DNA of 64,000 nucleotides from Clostridiales bacterium (GTDB lineage Bacteria > Bacillota > Clostridia > Saccharofermentanales > Saccharofermentanaceae), in NCBI GenBank assembly GCA_017961235.1, contig JAGCXQ010000012.1, forward strand, positions 1 through 64,000. Direction: 5' to 3'. Below, one piece after another: positions 27,829-36,834 of this stretch (positions within the stretch are counted from its first letter, which is position 1; each line of letters opens with the position of its first letter). The notes below the pieces were generated by a model that saw only the letters and a program-made list of their open reading frames with translations, was not told the origin of the DNA and made no database searches. The translations under genes and the position numbers were made by a program.

Positions 27829-28680
27829 TTAGTAGAACTTGATTCCCAGCTTCTCACACCTCTCGGAAAAATCCCTCGAGTAGATGATCGCCTGCACTGT
27901 TACGAACAACCCGTTTCCTACGGAATAGCTGAGATACGCGTTCATCCTGGACGAGGTGCACCGGCTTCCCATCGTTGCCGTATAGATCATCTGGATCGCA
28001 TTGACTCTATTCATATCCGAGAACTTCGTCCAGTTTGCGGAGAAAAGAGAATAGTAGAGGAAATCCGTCGCGGAAATGCTCTTCGTCTGAAGTTTATAAG
28101 CAGTCTTCAAATAATCAGAAGGATATCTCAGATCCATATAGGCATACGCCTGACGCACGAAGGTCTCTATCTTACTGGAGAGGACTCTGACATAGATGGT
28201 CGTCCAGGAACTCGACCACTCGCTGAATGCGAAAGAGAAACTATAGTATCCGGGTTGGAGATTATCCAGGCGAAGCGCTTCGGACAGCGCGTTCTGCTCG
28301 CTACTGTACTGTCCGCCTTTGAGCCTGCGGTCATGGGACAGTTCTCTCAGCTCGAAATAGTCCCGTTTCGAATTGAATGAGATCCTCGCGGTTGCTTTTC
28401 GGATATAGGTATCGGTATCCCGGTTTCTGACCCGAACCGCCAAGGTGAACGAGGATCCGACATTGGTGATTGTACCGTTCAGAAAGTTAGTGTCTCCCTC
28501 AACCACATAGTACGTACCTTCTGAACCCATCATGTTTCTGGTTCCGTTTTTGACAACCTGGAGGTTCGAAATAAGAGGTAGCTGGGGTGCTGCCGCAAAT
28601 ACACTTCCGAATGGGATGAAAAGGATCACCAAAGCCATCAGAAGCGTAGCGGCCTTTGCCATACGCTTTGATTTTTCCAT
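27829..28680 (-). CDS. Secreted protein, probable DUF4214-like C-terminal domain
   Basis: 283 residues from the ATG at 28680, with AAAGGAAG upstream. The open frame extends upstream without a site. A classical signal peptide is present (MEKSKRMAKAATLLMALVILF to the VFAAAP cleavage region). A beta-rich domain of about 130 residues contains GTITNVGSSFTLAVRV. The C-terminal ~110 residues are helical (FVRQAYAYMDLRYPSDYLKTAY to IIYSRDFSERCEKLGI). The FV..xY..xxxR start and the F..S.DF...C...GI end look like DUF4214, a domain of exported and S-layer-associated proteins; this is a resemblance, not a proven match. The protein is presumably soluble outside the cell. Confidence 0.8.
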   Translation of the reverse strand: MEKSKRMAKAATLLMALVILFIPFGSVFAAAPQLPLISNLQVVKNGTRNMMGSEGTYYVVEGDTNFLNGTITNVGSSFTLAVRVRNRDTDTYIRKATARISFNSKRDYFELRELSHDRRLKGGQYSSEQNALSEALRLDNLQPGYYSFSFAFSEWSSSWTTIYVRVLSSKIETFVRQAYAYMDLRYPSDYLKTAYKLQTKSISATDFLYYSLFSANWTKFSDMNRVNAIQMIYTATMGSRCTSSRMNAYLSYSVGNGLFVTVQAIIYSRDFSERCEKLGIKFY

Positions 28681-28911
28681 ACAATTACTTCCTTTGTTTA
28701 ATTTATTTTTTTGAGATATTGATCGATTACAACAAACCCACTCTTTGACGATCACAACACGGACAGTATAGCACTTTCGAAACCGGTTTACTTGCGTTAT
28801 CATTCCGGATTGTATAACAATATTCCGCGTTCGTTCATCTGCATAAAAAGAATCTAGATTCTTTGCAAAAAGCACCCGCTCTTCCGCAGGATATGCGCCG
28901 TTCCCCCCCAT
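28681..28911. other. Intergenic gap, no gene
   Basis: This is the upstream region of the 27829 gene, AT-rich near it, with one AAAAGCAC word at 28868. No coding frame with a ribosome binding site is seen. Confidence 0.4.
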
Positions 28912-28956
28912 AAAAAGAACCGGGACAAACCGCTTATCCGCGCGTTTATCCCGGTT
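28912..28956 (-). terminator. VanW gene terminator
   Basis: The minus strand reads AACCGGGA, a 23-nt loop, TCCCGGTT and CTTTTT. It lies about 42 bp past the VanW stop. Confidence 0.7.
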
Positions 28957-28997
28957 GTTCTTTTAATATTGTCCGCAGTCTTCCACGGCAAAAGCAC

Positions 28998-30887
28998 TTA
29001 GGCGCCGCTACCGCCTTCTCCTCCGCCGGAGCCGCCCTCGCTGCCACCGCCTTCAGAACCGCCGCCACCGGATCCTCCTTCGGATCCGCCGCCAGATCCC
29101 GAGCCTCCCTCAGAGCCTCCGCCGGATCCACCTTCACTTCCGCCGCCGGAGCCGCCCTCAGAACCGCCACCGCTTTCGGAACCACCACTTCCGCTGCCTC
29201 CTTCGCTTCCGCTGCCGGAGCCACCTTCGGAGCCGCTACCGCTTCCTCCACCGTTCTCCGGCGGTGGGGTGGTCGGCGTATCGTTGCTCGACGGTGGTGT
29301 CGGTGTATCGTTCCCGGCATTCGGATCCGGTGTTGTATCCGGTGTCACTGTGCCGGTGTTCGGATCGACCGTTCCGCCGCCTCCGCCGGTTCCGACATGG
29401 ATGATCGCGGATCTCGCCGGATAGGTGCTCGGGAAATAGTCTTCTTTCTTGATCTCGTTGCCGTCCTTGTCATACCATACCTTATAGGACTTATAGACAT
29501 AACCGGTACGTCCGGAAGATACTTTCTTCTGTGTTCCGGCCGGCAGGCTCGAATCAGAGACATAGCTCGTGCCCGGAGAGATCGTTCTGACCTGCTCACC
29601 GACCAGCTCGATACGCTGTCCGTCCGGGAGCTTTCTGCCGTAGATCTCGACCGTAACTTTCTGATCTGCATAGTATGCGTGGATCGCGATCGGGTATTCC
29701 GAATCGTTCGTGAAACGGAAGTTCGGGCTGTACCAGGTAACTGTTGCATCCGTACCCTTATCTACATAGGTACTCGGGATCGAGTGATTCTTTCTCTCAT
29801 CGACTTTCAGGTTCGCCTTCGTAACACTCTGATAAAGCATCGTATTCGCCTGGCAGATACCGCCGCCGATCTCATCTCTCATCGAGCCATTATAGATACC
29901 GTGCGCCATCTTATAACCGCCCTCAGACGTTCTTCTGCCGATATAGTCATTGAAGTTGAACTTATCGCCCGGCTGGAGCACGAGGCCGTCAAGTTTTTCG
30001 CAGACGAGACGGATATTCGTGTTACGGTTATCGTTGTCTGTTGTTTCCGAAGTCGATGTCGAAACGAGACCGAGGATCTCCTTCAGATCGTCCGAAGATG
30101 TCTCCGGCTTCACGATATCCGCATCGACCGGGATCACGACCTGATAATTCGCATTACTGAACTGCGTCTTCACATCAGCGATCGCCTTATCGACATCCAC
30201 CGTACAGCCGTTGGAAGATTCCTTGATGATGAACTCAAGCTTCTCGAGATCGAAGCCCTCGACAGAAGCTTCTGCAAGCTCTGTATTGCACTCATCAAGT
30301 GTCTGGTGCACCAGTGCATCGACATCCACATCACCGAGCTTAAAGGTCGTTTCAAAATTCTTCGGTTCCGTTTTCAGCGCATTTACCGTAGCATAACGCT
30401 CCTGGATCGCCGCATCTCCGGTCTGAGTGCTTGTTCTGCCGTAATTGTAAGCCTCTTCGATAACAGCGTCCGCATCACTTTCGAGCTTGAGCCCGTCTGT
30501 CTTGAGCGGCACGAGATCGTCACCGACCTGGAACTTCACGTCGATCAGCTGGGATGCGTCCGGAGCGAACTGTTTCTTGACTTCTTCTTTCGTCTTGCCG
30601 GAAACGCTGACGCCGTTGATCGTGATACCGTCATAGAAATTCGGATCATCGACCACTTTCTTCATGTTCTCCAGTTCCGCCGGGCTCACCGAAGGAGCAA
30701 CCGTTGTTGTCTCCGCCGGAGTAGTGGCGGCAGGTGCTTTTTTATTATCCTTCGTAGCACTCATATACACGATCGCTCCGATCGAGCCTGCTGCCACGAT
30801 ACCTGTGACCACTCCGATGATGATCTTCTTATTAAACTTCGTTAATCTTCTGCCTTCCGGCTTCTTTTCCGTTTCTTTCTTTTCCAT
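28998..30887 (-). CDS. VanW-family membrane-anchored protein with Gly/Ser/Glu tail
   Basis: 629 residues. After a Lys-rich N-terminus a single membrane helix (IIIGVVTGIVAAGSIGAIVYM) anchors the protein facing out. Residues ~45-75 are Ala/Thr/Pro linker. Two putative peptidoglycan-binding-type units follow (GITINGVSVSGKTKEEVKKQF is the diagnostic start). The VanW core is at about 295-430 (LVLQPGDKFNFNDYIGRRT, GGGICQANTMLYQSVTKANL), with a short G5-like segment after it. The last ~110 residues are almost only Gly, Ser, Glu, Pro, Thr (GGSGSGSEGG units). VanW/YoaR proteins are cell-envelope proteins of unclear biochemistry; the tail could be a wall-spanning spacer. Confidence 0.92.
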   Translation of the reverse strand: MEKKETEKKPEGRRLTKFNKKIIIGVVTGIVAAGSIGAIVYMSATKDNKKAPAATTPAETTTVAPSVSPAELENMKKVVDDPNFYDGITINGVSVSGKTKEEVKKQFAPDASQLIDVKFQVGDDLVPLKTDGLKLESDADAVIEEAYNYGRTSTQTGDAAIQERYATVNALKTEPKNFETTFKLGDVDVDALVHQTLDECNTELAEASVEGFDLEKLEFIIKESSNGCTVDVDKAIADVKTQFSNANYQVVIPVDADIVKPETSSDDLKEILGLVSTSTSETTDNDNRNTNIRLVCEKLDGLVLQPGDKFNFNDYIGRRTSEGGYKMAHGIYNGSMRDEIGGGICQANTMLYQSVTKANLKVDERKNHSIPSTYVDKGTDATVTWYSPNFRFTNDSEYPIAIHAYYADQKVTVEIYGRKLPDGQRIELVGEQVRTISPGTSYVSDSSLPAGTQKKVSSGRTGYVYKSYKVWYDKDGNEIKKEDYFPSTYPARSAIIHVGTGGGGGTVDPNTGTVTPDTTPDPNAGNDTPTPPSSNDTPTTPPPENGGGSGSGSEGGSGSGSEGGSGSGGSESGGGSEGGSGGGSEGGSGGGSEGGSGSGGGSEGGSGGGGSEGGGSEGGSGGGEGGSGA

Positions 30888-31034
30888 TCTTCCCTCGACT
30901 TGCTTTCAGTAATTGATGCATCTGACCGAAGAGGTCATCACCATCGATTTCCATACAAACCTATATACAAAGATTACTATACTGCGGATATGCTTTCAAG
31001 AAGAAAAAAGTAAAATACTCTTTCCGCTAAAATC

Positions 31035-32024
31035 TCAGTGAACCGCTCTTATTCTGCGATATGCACGGTTCAGGATATGTGCTGTTGCGAGCGAAAACCT
31101 GTTTTCATACCTCGCCAGGAAGGTCGTGACCCGAAGCGACAGTTGCCACCCTTTCTTCCCGAACATCGGGAATGTCTCGCGGTTAAACTTCGACATCTCC
31201 CGCAGATGCCGGCGATCCCGATCCTGCTTCGGGAAAGCATTTGTCCATCGCCAGTTCCGTCCGATCGCCCCCGCCACGAAGTACTGAAGCCTGTTCATAA
31301 TCTCCGTATCATTAGAAAACTGTGGCATCTTAGCGATCATCTCATAACGGTCCACACATACATACCAGTAGTCCTTCAGTTTTTCTATCGACAAACTTGC
31401 CGTGATACTGTTCTCCCGGTATCGGTAATGATACGTGCATGCCGATGTGGTCGCGACCTGATTGGCATTCAGAACCGCCTTGTACGTCGTACTTATGTCC
31501 TCATAGACCTTTCCCTCTGTGAAAAGCACTCCCCGCCAGCATTCGGCTTTATACAGCTTGTTCCACACGGCATTCGCAAGCTGTTCGAGGATCATGGCGC
31601 GAACAGCTTCTGTAGGGGTGAAGATCTCCTCATGATCATATCCCTTCACCATACTTCGGCCCCCTTCCTCCCGCCAGGCGCAGCCAAAAACGACCTCCGA
31701 GCCGGTTTCCTCCATTCTTGTAAGAAGCACCTGAAACATATCTTTCTCAATCCAGTCATCCGCATCGACGAAACCGATATACTCTCCCCGTGCCTCGATC
31801 AAGCCCCTATTTCTGGCGGCCGATACCCCTCGGTTCTCCGTATGAAAAACACGTATCCGACTATCTTTTGTAGCGTATTCATCACAGATTTTTCCACTTC
31901 CGTCAGAAGATCCGTCATCTATGAGAATTATCTCGATATCAGAAAAAGACTGCGCGAGTATGCTGTCCACACACTCGCGCAGATACTGTTCCACGTTATA
32001 GATTGGTACAATAATGCTGATCAC
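31035..32024 (-). CDS. Family 2 glycosyltransferase
   Basis: 329 residues. GT-A fold start MISIIVPIYNVEQYLRECVDS, then LIDDGSSDGSG, NRGVSAARNRGL and the metal-binding FVDADDW near 88-93. A C-terminal basic helical region follows, with no obvious membrane helix. It should transfer a sugar from a nucleotide donor to a cell-surface glycan; donor and acceptor are unknown. Its start overlaps the stop of the upstream zinc-ribbon gene by 4 bp. The three-domain phosphonate-like enzyme is just upstream, so the three genes probably form one operon for envelope glycan decoration. Confidence 0.93.
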   Translation of the reverse strand: MISIIVPIYNVEQYLRECVDSILAQSFSDIEIILIDDGSSDGSGKICDEYATKDSRIRVFHTENRGVSAARNRGLIEARGEYIGFVDADDWIEKDMFQVLLTRMEETGSEVVFGCAWREEGGRSMVKGYDHEEIFTPTEAVRAMILEQLANAVWNKLYKAECWRGVLFTEGKVYEDISTTYKAVLNANQVATTSACTYHYRYRENSITASLSIEKLKDYWYVCVDRYEMIAKMPQFSNDTEIMNRLQYFVAGAIGRNWRWTNAFPKQDRDRRHLREMSKFNRETFPMFGKKGWQLSLRVTTFLARYENRFSLATAHILNRAYRRIRAVH

Positions 32025-33175
32025 GCCGGTTGTTTCTTCGAAAGTGACATCTTCACGATAGATGTGACCATCAGCGCAACGATGAAGACCAGCAGGATAA
32101 TGAATAAAGCATTAGGTTCTAACTTATATACCCGAGAATTCGAATAAACATTCATTAAGTCTTCATCGCATTTCATGGCATACATATAAGAAGCATTGGC
32201 GAGAAGTGCAAATATGCTCGTCAGAAGTATGAATTTCCATGCCTTTGGTCTATTCCCTTTGCACGAATAAATGAAAGATGGTATCAATAGGATCAGCGCT
32301 GTAATGATAAGACCGGCAAACGACAGAACGAATACTTTAATTTGAGTTTGATATGAACTGCTATCCTTCTCATCTAAAGCCTCAATTACTTGTTTCGTCA
32401 CATCATACTGGGATTGCGAATTGCCTGTCCTCTTCCCCGCCTTCGCTTGATATGTCTTCAGGAAAGGCACTACAAAGATAAAGATCGCCAGTACACAGGC
32501 TATGATTGCCAGTACATCCACACCTTTTTTCTTTGTCATCGCAGAAGGAGAATACTGCTGATACGGTGTCGGTAACGGAGCAGCATAAGGCTGTTGGTAT
32601 TGCTGCTGGGGCTGAGCCGGAGCCTGCGGTCTCTGCTGCGGCTGCTGGTATTGAGGCTGAGGCTGAACCGGAGCCTGCGGTCTCTGCTGCGGCTGCTGCG
32701 CATACACCGGATATGCCGGAACACCATACTGCTGCGGTGCCGCCTGCTGGAATTGCTGCTGTACCGGCTGCTGCAATGGTTGCTGCTGCGGCTGTGTCAT
32801 CTGAGGCTGCTGCGGAGCCTGATATTGAGGCGCCGGCTGAGCATATGGCTGAGGTGCCTGCGCCGGACTTTGGAACTGAGGAGCAGCCGGAGCCGGAGCT
32901 GGTGCCTGAGGTGCAACCGGAGCCGGAGCTGGTGCCTGAGGAGCAGCCGGAGCCGGGGCAGGTGCCGGTGCTGGAGCCGGTGCTGGAGCCGGTTGCGCAA
33001 TCGGCTGTGCCGGCGCTTGTGCAGGAGCCTCATTCTCGTCAGGCAGCGGTGACACATAAACTGTCGCGCCAACTGCCATCGGCGCATCATTCTTCACTTC
33101 CAAGAGAGATCCGCACTGATCACAAAACTTTTCAAAATCCTGCTTCTGCGAACCACATGTCGGACAAACCTTCAT
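32021..33175 (-). CDS. Zinc-ribbon, Pro/Gln/Ala-rich linker, four-helix membrane protein
   Basis: 384 residues. Ribbon CPTCGSQKQDFEKFCDQCG lies at residues 4-22. Residues about 50-215 are a long low-complexity linker of PAPAPA, QPQQ and YQQPQQRPQAP units. Four hydrophobic helices follow (VLAIIACVLAIFIFVVPFL, FAGLIITALILLIPSFIY, FILLTSIFALLANASYMY, FIILLVFIVALMVTSIV). The cytoplasmic ribbon and membrane layout place it with the 22.7/23.8 kb pair, but the membrane part differs. It lies 22 bp after the phosphonate-like enzyme and is translationally coupled to the GT2. Confidence 0.85.
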   Translation of the reverse strand: MKVCPTCGSQKQDFEKFCDQCGSLLEVKNDAPMAVGATVYVSPLPDENEAPAQAPAQPIAQPAPAPAPAPAPAPAPAAPQAPAPAPVAPQAPAPAPAAPQFQSPAQAPQPYAQPAPQYQAPQQPQMTQPQQQPLQQPVQQQFQQAAPQQYGVPAYPVYAQQPQQRPQAPVQPQPQYQQPQQRPQAPAQPQQQYQQPYAAPLPTPYQQYSPSAMTKKKGVDVLAIIACVLAIFIFVVPFLKTYQAKAGKRTGNSQSQYDVTKQVIEALDEKDSSSYQTQIKVFVLSFAGLIITALILLIPSFIYSCKGNRPKAWKFILLTSIFALLANASYMYAMKCDEDLMNVYSNSRVYKLEPNALFIILLVFIVALMVTSIVKMSLSKKQPA

Positions 33176-33197
33176 AACCCTTCACCTCCAGATATAA

Positions 33198-35468
33198 TCA
33201 AAATTTTACATTTAAGATCTTTCTATACAACAGATCGATCGTCTGGACATCCAGCGCGATCGGATGATTTTTCAGGCGGACCGGATTGACCGATTTCTTC
33301 AGAAGATCGAACTCTTCCTCAGACGCCGCAGGGATCTCCAGCTCGAGACCCTCGAATATAGCATTGAGCTTTTCTGCCGCCGCTTTTGCATCTCCTCGGC
33401 CATTTTCATCCACACATCCCATCGCTTTTGCGATCTCGCAGAACAGATCCTTAAGATAATCCGCGCCACGATGGTCGATGCATTTATCAGTATTATCGAG
33501 CATCCACGGAAGAAGCACTCTGTCGCAGAGTATCGCGGCATGTCCATGTGCCGCGCCAAAAAGACCGGTGATCTTATAGCACATCGCATGGCCTGCCGTC
33601 GTCTGCGTGATATTGATCGCCTTTCCGGCAATATGCGCAGCACGGAGCATCCCGGCATTATCTTCTTCCCTATTTTTCAAATATCCGTCCATATGCTTCA
33701 ATACGAGTTTGATCGCTTCGCTGCTGTATTCTCGGCTGATCTTCGTACTATTGACAGACCAGAAGGACTCGAGTGCATGACAGAATGCATCCATCATAGT
33801 AGCTTTCTTCTGATAAAGAGGCAGCGTCGCAAGCGCATGAGGATCCATCAGGATCGTCTCCGGAATGATGCTTTCACTGGTGATCGACTGCTTCGCTCCG
33901 TTATAGTAGATGACCGCATACCGTGTCGATTCGGAGCCGGATCCGGCTGTCGTCGGAAGCACGAGGAACGGAATATCACTGGAGACAAAGTCCGCCTTCA
34001 GCCAGGAGCCGTTGGCGCCGTCGCCCGGAAGATTCGAATAAAGCTTGATACACTTGGCGACATCCATCGCAGAACCGCCACCGATGGCCATCAGACTGTC
34101 ACAGCCTTCCTTATGGAAAAGTTCCACACCCTTGACAACACTCTCATAGAGCGGATTGGAGCAGAAGTCCGAGAACAGCACGATTTCTGTTCCTGCAGAT
34201 CGAATCTCAGAGAGGCATGCATTGAACTTTTCCATATGTTTGAGGGTCTCACCACAAACGATCATCAGCTTGCTTCTGACATTCTTTGCCACCCATTCCT
34301 TAAATTCCGCATAATCATTCTTCGAAGTGATGACACTCTGCTCCAGCGTATAGGATGCTTTTTCTTCAAGCGTCTGATACTTCAGATCTGCAGAATACGG
34401 GAACTCCACGAGGCGTCCGCCATAAGATGCGAGGATCTCGGTGACCTCATCACGGATCGGCCGCTGAAATCCCTCGAGCCAGTCGTCGCCATGAACCACG
34501 ATCGCAGGCTTGTACTTCAGCAGGTTTTCACGATAAGAGAGCGTATTCTGGTCAACGACCTCCGAAACACCACTGATATTCGCATACACGACCTTACGGT
34601 CCGATGCCGGGATGAGTGGTTTTCGCTTATAAGAAGATACCGCGTCGTCCGAGAGAACGCCGATGATGAGTTTACCGAGTTTTTCCGCCTTTTTTATGAT
34701 CGAGATGTGACCCGCATGAATGATATCGGATGCGAAACACATATAGACCAGCCGCGATTCCACTTCCTGGAGCCGCGTAGAGACGACCGCCAGATCCTCT
34801 GGGTTATCGATCTCCGAGCAGAGCAGGTTCTTCACATCAAGTATATGGATATTCGCCGCACCGTTCAGTTCATTGAGCGCGTTTTCCGCATAGACCTTCG
34901 TGTTCCCGCTCGCACAGAATTCACAGATCTTATCGAGCCAGACTTTCCAGTCCGCTTTCTTCAAGTGATAAAGTGCCTGCGCCTCCATCGCATCGTTAAA
35001 AAGATCGACACCGACCTTTAGGACCATACCGTCTTTGACGACCGCTTTAAAGTCCTTTTCCGGAAGCGGAAGTGTCGAGGATACAGTCATGCAGGACACA
35101 GGAGAATTCACGACCCGATCGAAGACTTCTTCCTCAAATACCAGATCGCCGTGCATCAGAATGATATCGTCATCCAGGTATTCACGTGCGCAGTAGATAG
35201 AATAAATATAGTTCGTCTCCCGGAATACCGGGTTCTTTACAAAAGTATAGTGCAGCGGAAGATCCAGCGAATAACAGTAGTTCACCAGCACTGCATCGTA
35301 ATATCCGGTCGTGATCACGATCTCACTGACTCCGGCTCCGGCGAGAAGCCTAAGCTGACGGGAAAGTATCGTCTCCTTGGAACTGATCTCCGTCATACAT
35401 TTCGGGTGTTCTGACGTCAGCACACCCATTCGGGAACCAAGTCCGGAATTGAGTATTAAAGCTTTCAT
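33198..35468 (-). CDS. Three-domain enzyme: sugar-type nucleotidyltransferase, PEP-mutase-type cytidylyltransferase domain, Fe-dependent alcohol dehydrogenase
   Basis: 756 residues. Domain 1 (about 1-235) is a nucleotidyltransferase with LNSGLGSRMG near the start and ILMHGDLVF near 103, as in PntC-like phosphonate cytidylyltransferases. Domain 2 (about 239-360) has the HAGH nucleotide-binding motif at 251-254 and VVHGDDWLEGFQRPIRDEV. It closely resembles the domain found at the N-terminus of many phosphoenolpyruvate mutases. Domain 3 (about 398-756) is an iron-type alcohol dehydrogenase with GGGSAMDVAK, PTTAGSGSESTR and the metal-site DAFCHALE and HGHA motifs, as in phosphonoacetaldehyde reductases. 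No mutase or decarboxylase gene is seen nearby. A role in making a nucleotide-activated hydroxyethylphosphonate-like group is inference; a CDP-alcohol for glycan decoration is the alternative. Confidence 0.85.
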   Translation of the reverse strand: MKALILNSGLGSRMGVLTSEHPKCMTEISSKETILSRQLRLLAGAGVSEIVITTGYYDAVLVNYCYSLDLPLHYTFVKNPVFRETNYIYSIYCAREYLDDDIILMHGDLVFEEEVFDRVVNSPVSCMTVSSTLPLPEKDFKAVVKDGMVLKVGVDLFNDAMEAQALYHLKKADWKVWLDKICEFCASGNTKVYAENALNELNGAANIHILDVKNLLCSEIDNPEDLAVVSTRLQEVESRLVYMCFASDIIHAGHISIIKKAEKLGKLIIGVLSDDAVSSYKRKPLIPASDRKVVYANISGVSEVVDQNTLSYRENLLKYKPAIVVHGDDWLEGFQRPIRDEVTEILASYGGRLVEFPYSADLKYQTLEEKASYTLEQSVITSKNDYAEFKEWVAKNVRSKLMIVCGETLKHMEKFNACLSEIRSAGTEIVLFSDFCSNPLYESVVKGVELFHKEGCDSLMAIGGGSAMDVAKCIKLYSNLPGDGANGSWLKADFVSSDIPFLVLPTTAGSGSESTRYAVIYYNGAKQSITSESIIPETILMDPHALATLPLYQKKATMMDAFCHALESFWSVNSTKISREYSSEAIKLVLKHMDGYLKNREEDNAGMLRAAHIAGKAINITQTTAGHAMCYKITGLFGAAHGHAAILCDRVLLPWMLDNTDKCIDHRGADYLKDLFCEIAKAMGCVDENGRGDAKAAAEKLNAIFEGLELEIPAASEEEFDLLKKSVNPVRLKNHPIALDVQTIDLLYRKILNVKF

Positions 35469-35610
35469 AATGCTCCTCGTTTCATATGGAATATCAATAA
35501 AATATTATATCATGAATCGCCCTTAGAATCATAAAACTACCACAATAAAATGCTATGGTATTATATACTTTGAAAACTGATCTCCTATCTGAAGAGAGGA
35601 AAAAACGAAA

Positions 35611-36753
35611 ATGAGTATAGCGCACTATCAGGAACTCATAAGGATCGCGAAAGACCGTGGTCTTCTCTGGCCGGAACGCTGTGTCCGCCGCGAGGACATC
35701 GCTTCTGTCGAGAAGAAGCTCGGGCTCGATTTTTCCGAGCAGATGATCCTTTTCTATACGCAGTGCGGCGATCTGACGATCGAGCGTCGTGACGTGCTTT
35801 TCCTGGATCCGAATGATACCGAAGATACCAGCTTCAATCTCCTTGCCGTCGCCCTCGAAGCCCGAGAAGCCGGTTTCCCGCCGTATCTTCTCCCGTTTTT
35901 CAACCTCTGCGACGATGACGGAAACATCGCCTACCTCGACTTTTCCCGCATGAAAGACGGCGAGCCCCTCGTCACGATCGCCTACTTCGGCACCAACGGG
36001 ATCGTCTTCACCGGGAAGACAGACGATGACTTCGGCGAATATCTCCTTAAGAAACTTAACGAGGATCCCCTGTCCGACCGCGATGATGCTTACCATCTCA
36101 CTGAAGGTACTGCAAAAGCACTTCTCGAGTACTGGCCGTCTTCGGAGGAACAGCAAAAATATAATAAGAACGTCAAGCTTCCCGTGACATTCTTCACAGT
36201 ACTTTTTATTTTCTTCATTGCGTTCCTTCCCTACTCGCTCATCCGTTACTTCGGGAACAGCAGCGCTGTCCTCTCCCGCATCATCCTTTCCGTCCCGCTG
36301 GCCGCATTCTGTCTGATCATGATCCATTTCATCCGACGTTCCACGATCACGCGCGACAACTATATCCGCAAAGCAAAAGAAATCGGTCACGAGAAGCTTA
36401 TCTCCCAGATGACCGCGCCTTCTGCGGAAGTGTTTTTCCAAGACGAAAACAATATCGGGACATTCATTGTTTTTACCGATGACTATGCCATTTTCACTTA
36501 TAAGCAGATCCTCCGCTGGAAATCGATCGGAAAGGTCACTATTTCCGATCACTTTATACCGACCGGCACCCGGACTGAGGACTGGGATACCATGGACATG
36601 TCTGCCCTTCCGAAATATAAGGCATATAAACTCGTTTACGATTCCGGTGGAGGTAGCGACTCCGAGATCGTCTTCACTCTCTACCCCGCTGATCTCGAGC
36701 GTTTCATCGACTTTCTCAGAGACAAAGTCCCGCAGGTCACCGCACTGATATGA
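35611..36753 (+). CDS. SUKH/SMI1-KNR4-like protein with two membrane helices
   Basis: 380 residues with GAGAGGA upstream. The N-terminal ~150 residues look like a SUKH (SMI1/KNR4) fold: VEKKLGLDFSEQMILFYTQCG, then LLPFFNLCDDDGNIAYLDF and an acidic end. Two hydrophobic helices follow (about 192-212 and 226-243). A C-terminal domain of about 130 residues has FIVFTDDYAIFTYKQILRW. SUKH proteins are often immunity proteins for toxins, though others are housekeeping. The membrane-anchored form suggests protection at the membrane or a sensory role; no cognate toxin gene is adjacent. It is divergent from the phosphonate-like gene. Confidence 0.78.
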   Translation: MSIAHYQELIRIAKDRGLLWPERCVRREDIASVEKKLGLDFSEQMILFYTQCGDLTIERRDVLFLDPNDTEDTSFNLLAVALEAREAGFPPYLLPFFNLCDDDGNIAYLDFSRMKDGEPLVTIAYFGTNGIVFTGKTDDDFGEYLLKKLNEDPLSDRDDAYHLTEGTAKALLEYWPSSEEQQKYNKNVKLPVTFFTVLFIFFIAFLPYSLIRYFGNSSAVLSRIILSVPLAAFCLIMIHFIRRSTITRDNYIRKAKEIGHEKLISQMTAPSAEVFFQDENNIGTFIVFTDDYAIFTYKQILRWKSIGKVTISDHFIPTGTRTEDWDTMDMSALPKYKAYKLVYDSGGGSDSEIVFTLYPADLERFIDFLRDKVPQVTALI

Positions 36754-36792
36754 AAAGACGGCCCACATCATGTGAGTCGTCTTTAGTTTTTT
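36754..36792 (+). terminator. Terminator of the SUKH-like gene
   Basis: AAAGACGG and GTCGTCTTT arms, with an inner CACAT/ATGTG stem, are followed by AGTTTTTTG. Confidence 0.8.
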
Positions 36793-36834
36793 GTTCCAAA
36801 GGATCGTCAGATCAAAAAGGATCGGGTCCTTCTC

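Noticed and set aside
33198-35468. A complete phosphonate biosynthesis cluster
   Set aside because: Neither PEP mutase nor phosphonopyruvate decarboxylase is visible between 27 and 41 kb, so only the domain resemblance is claimed.
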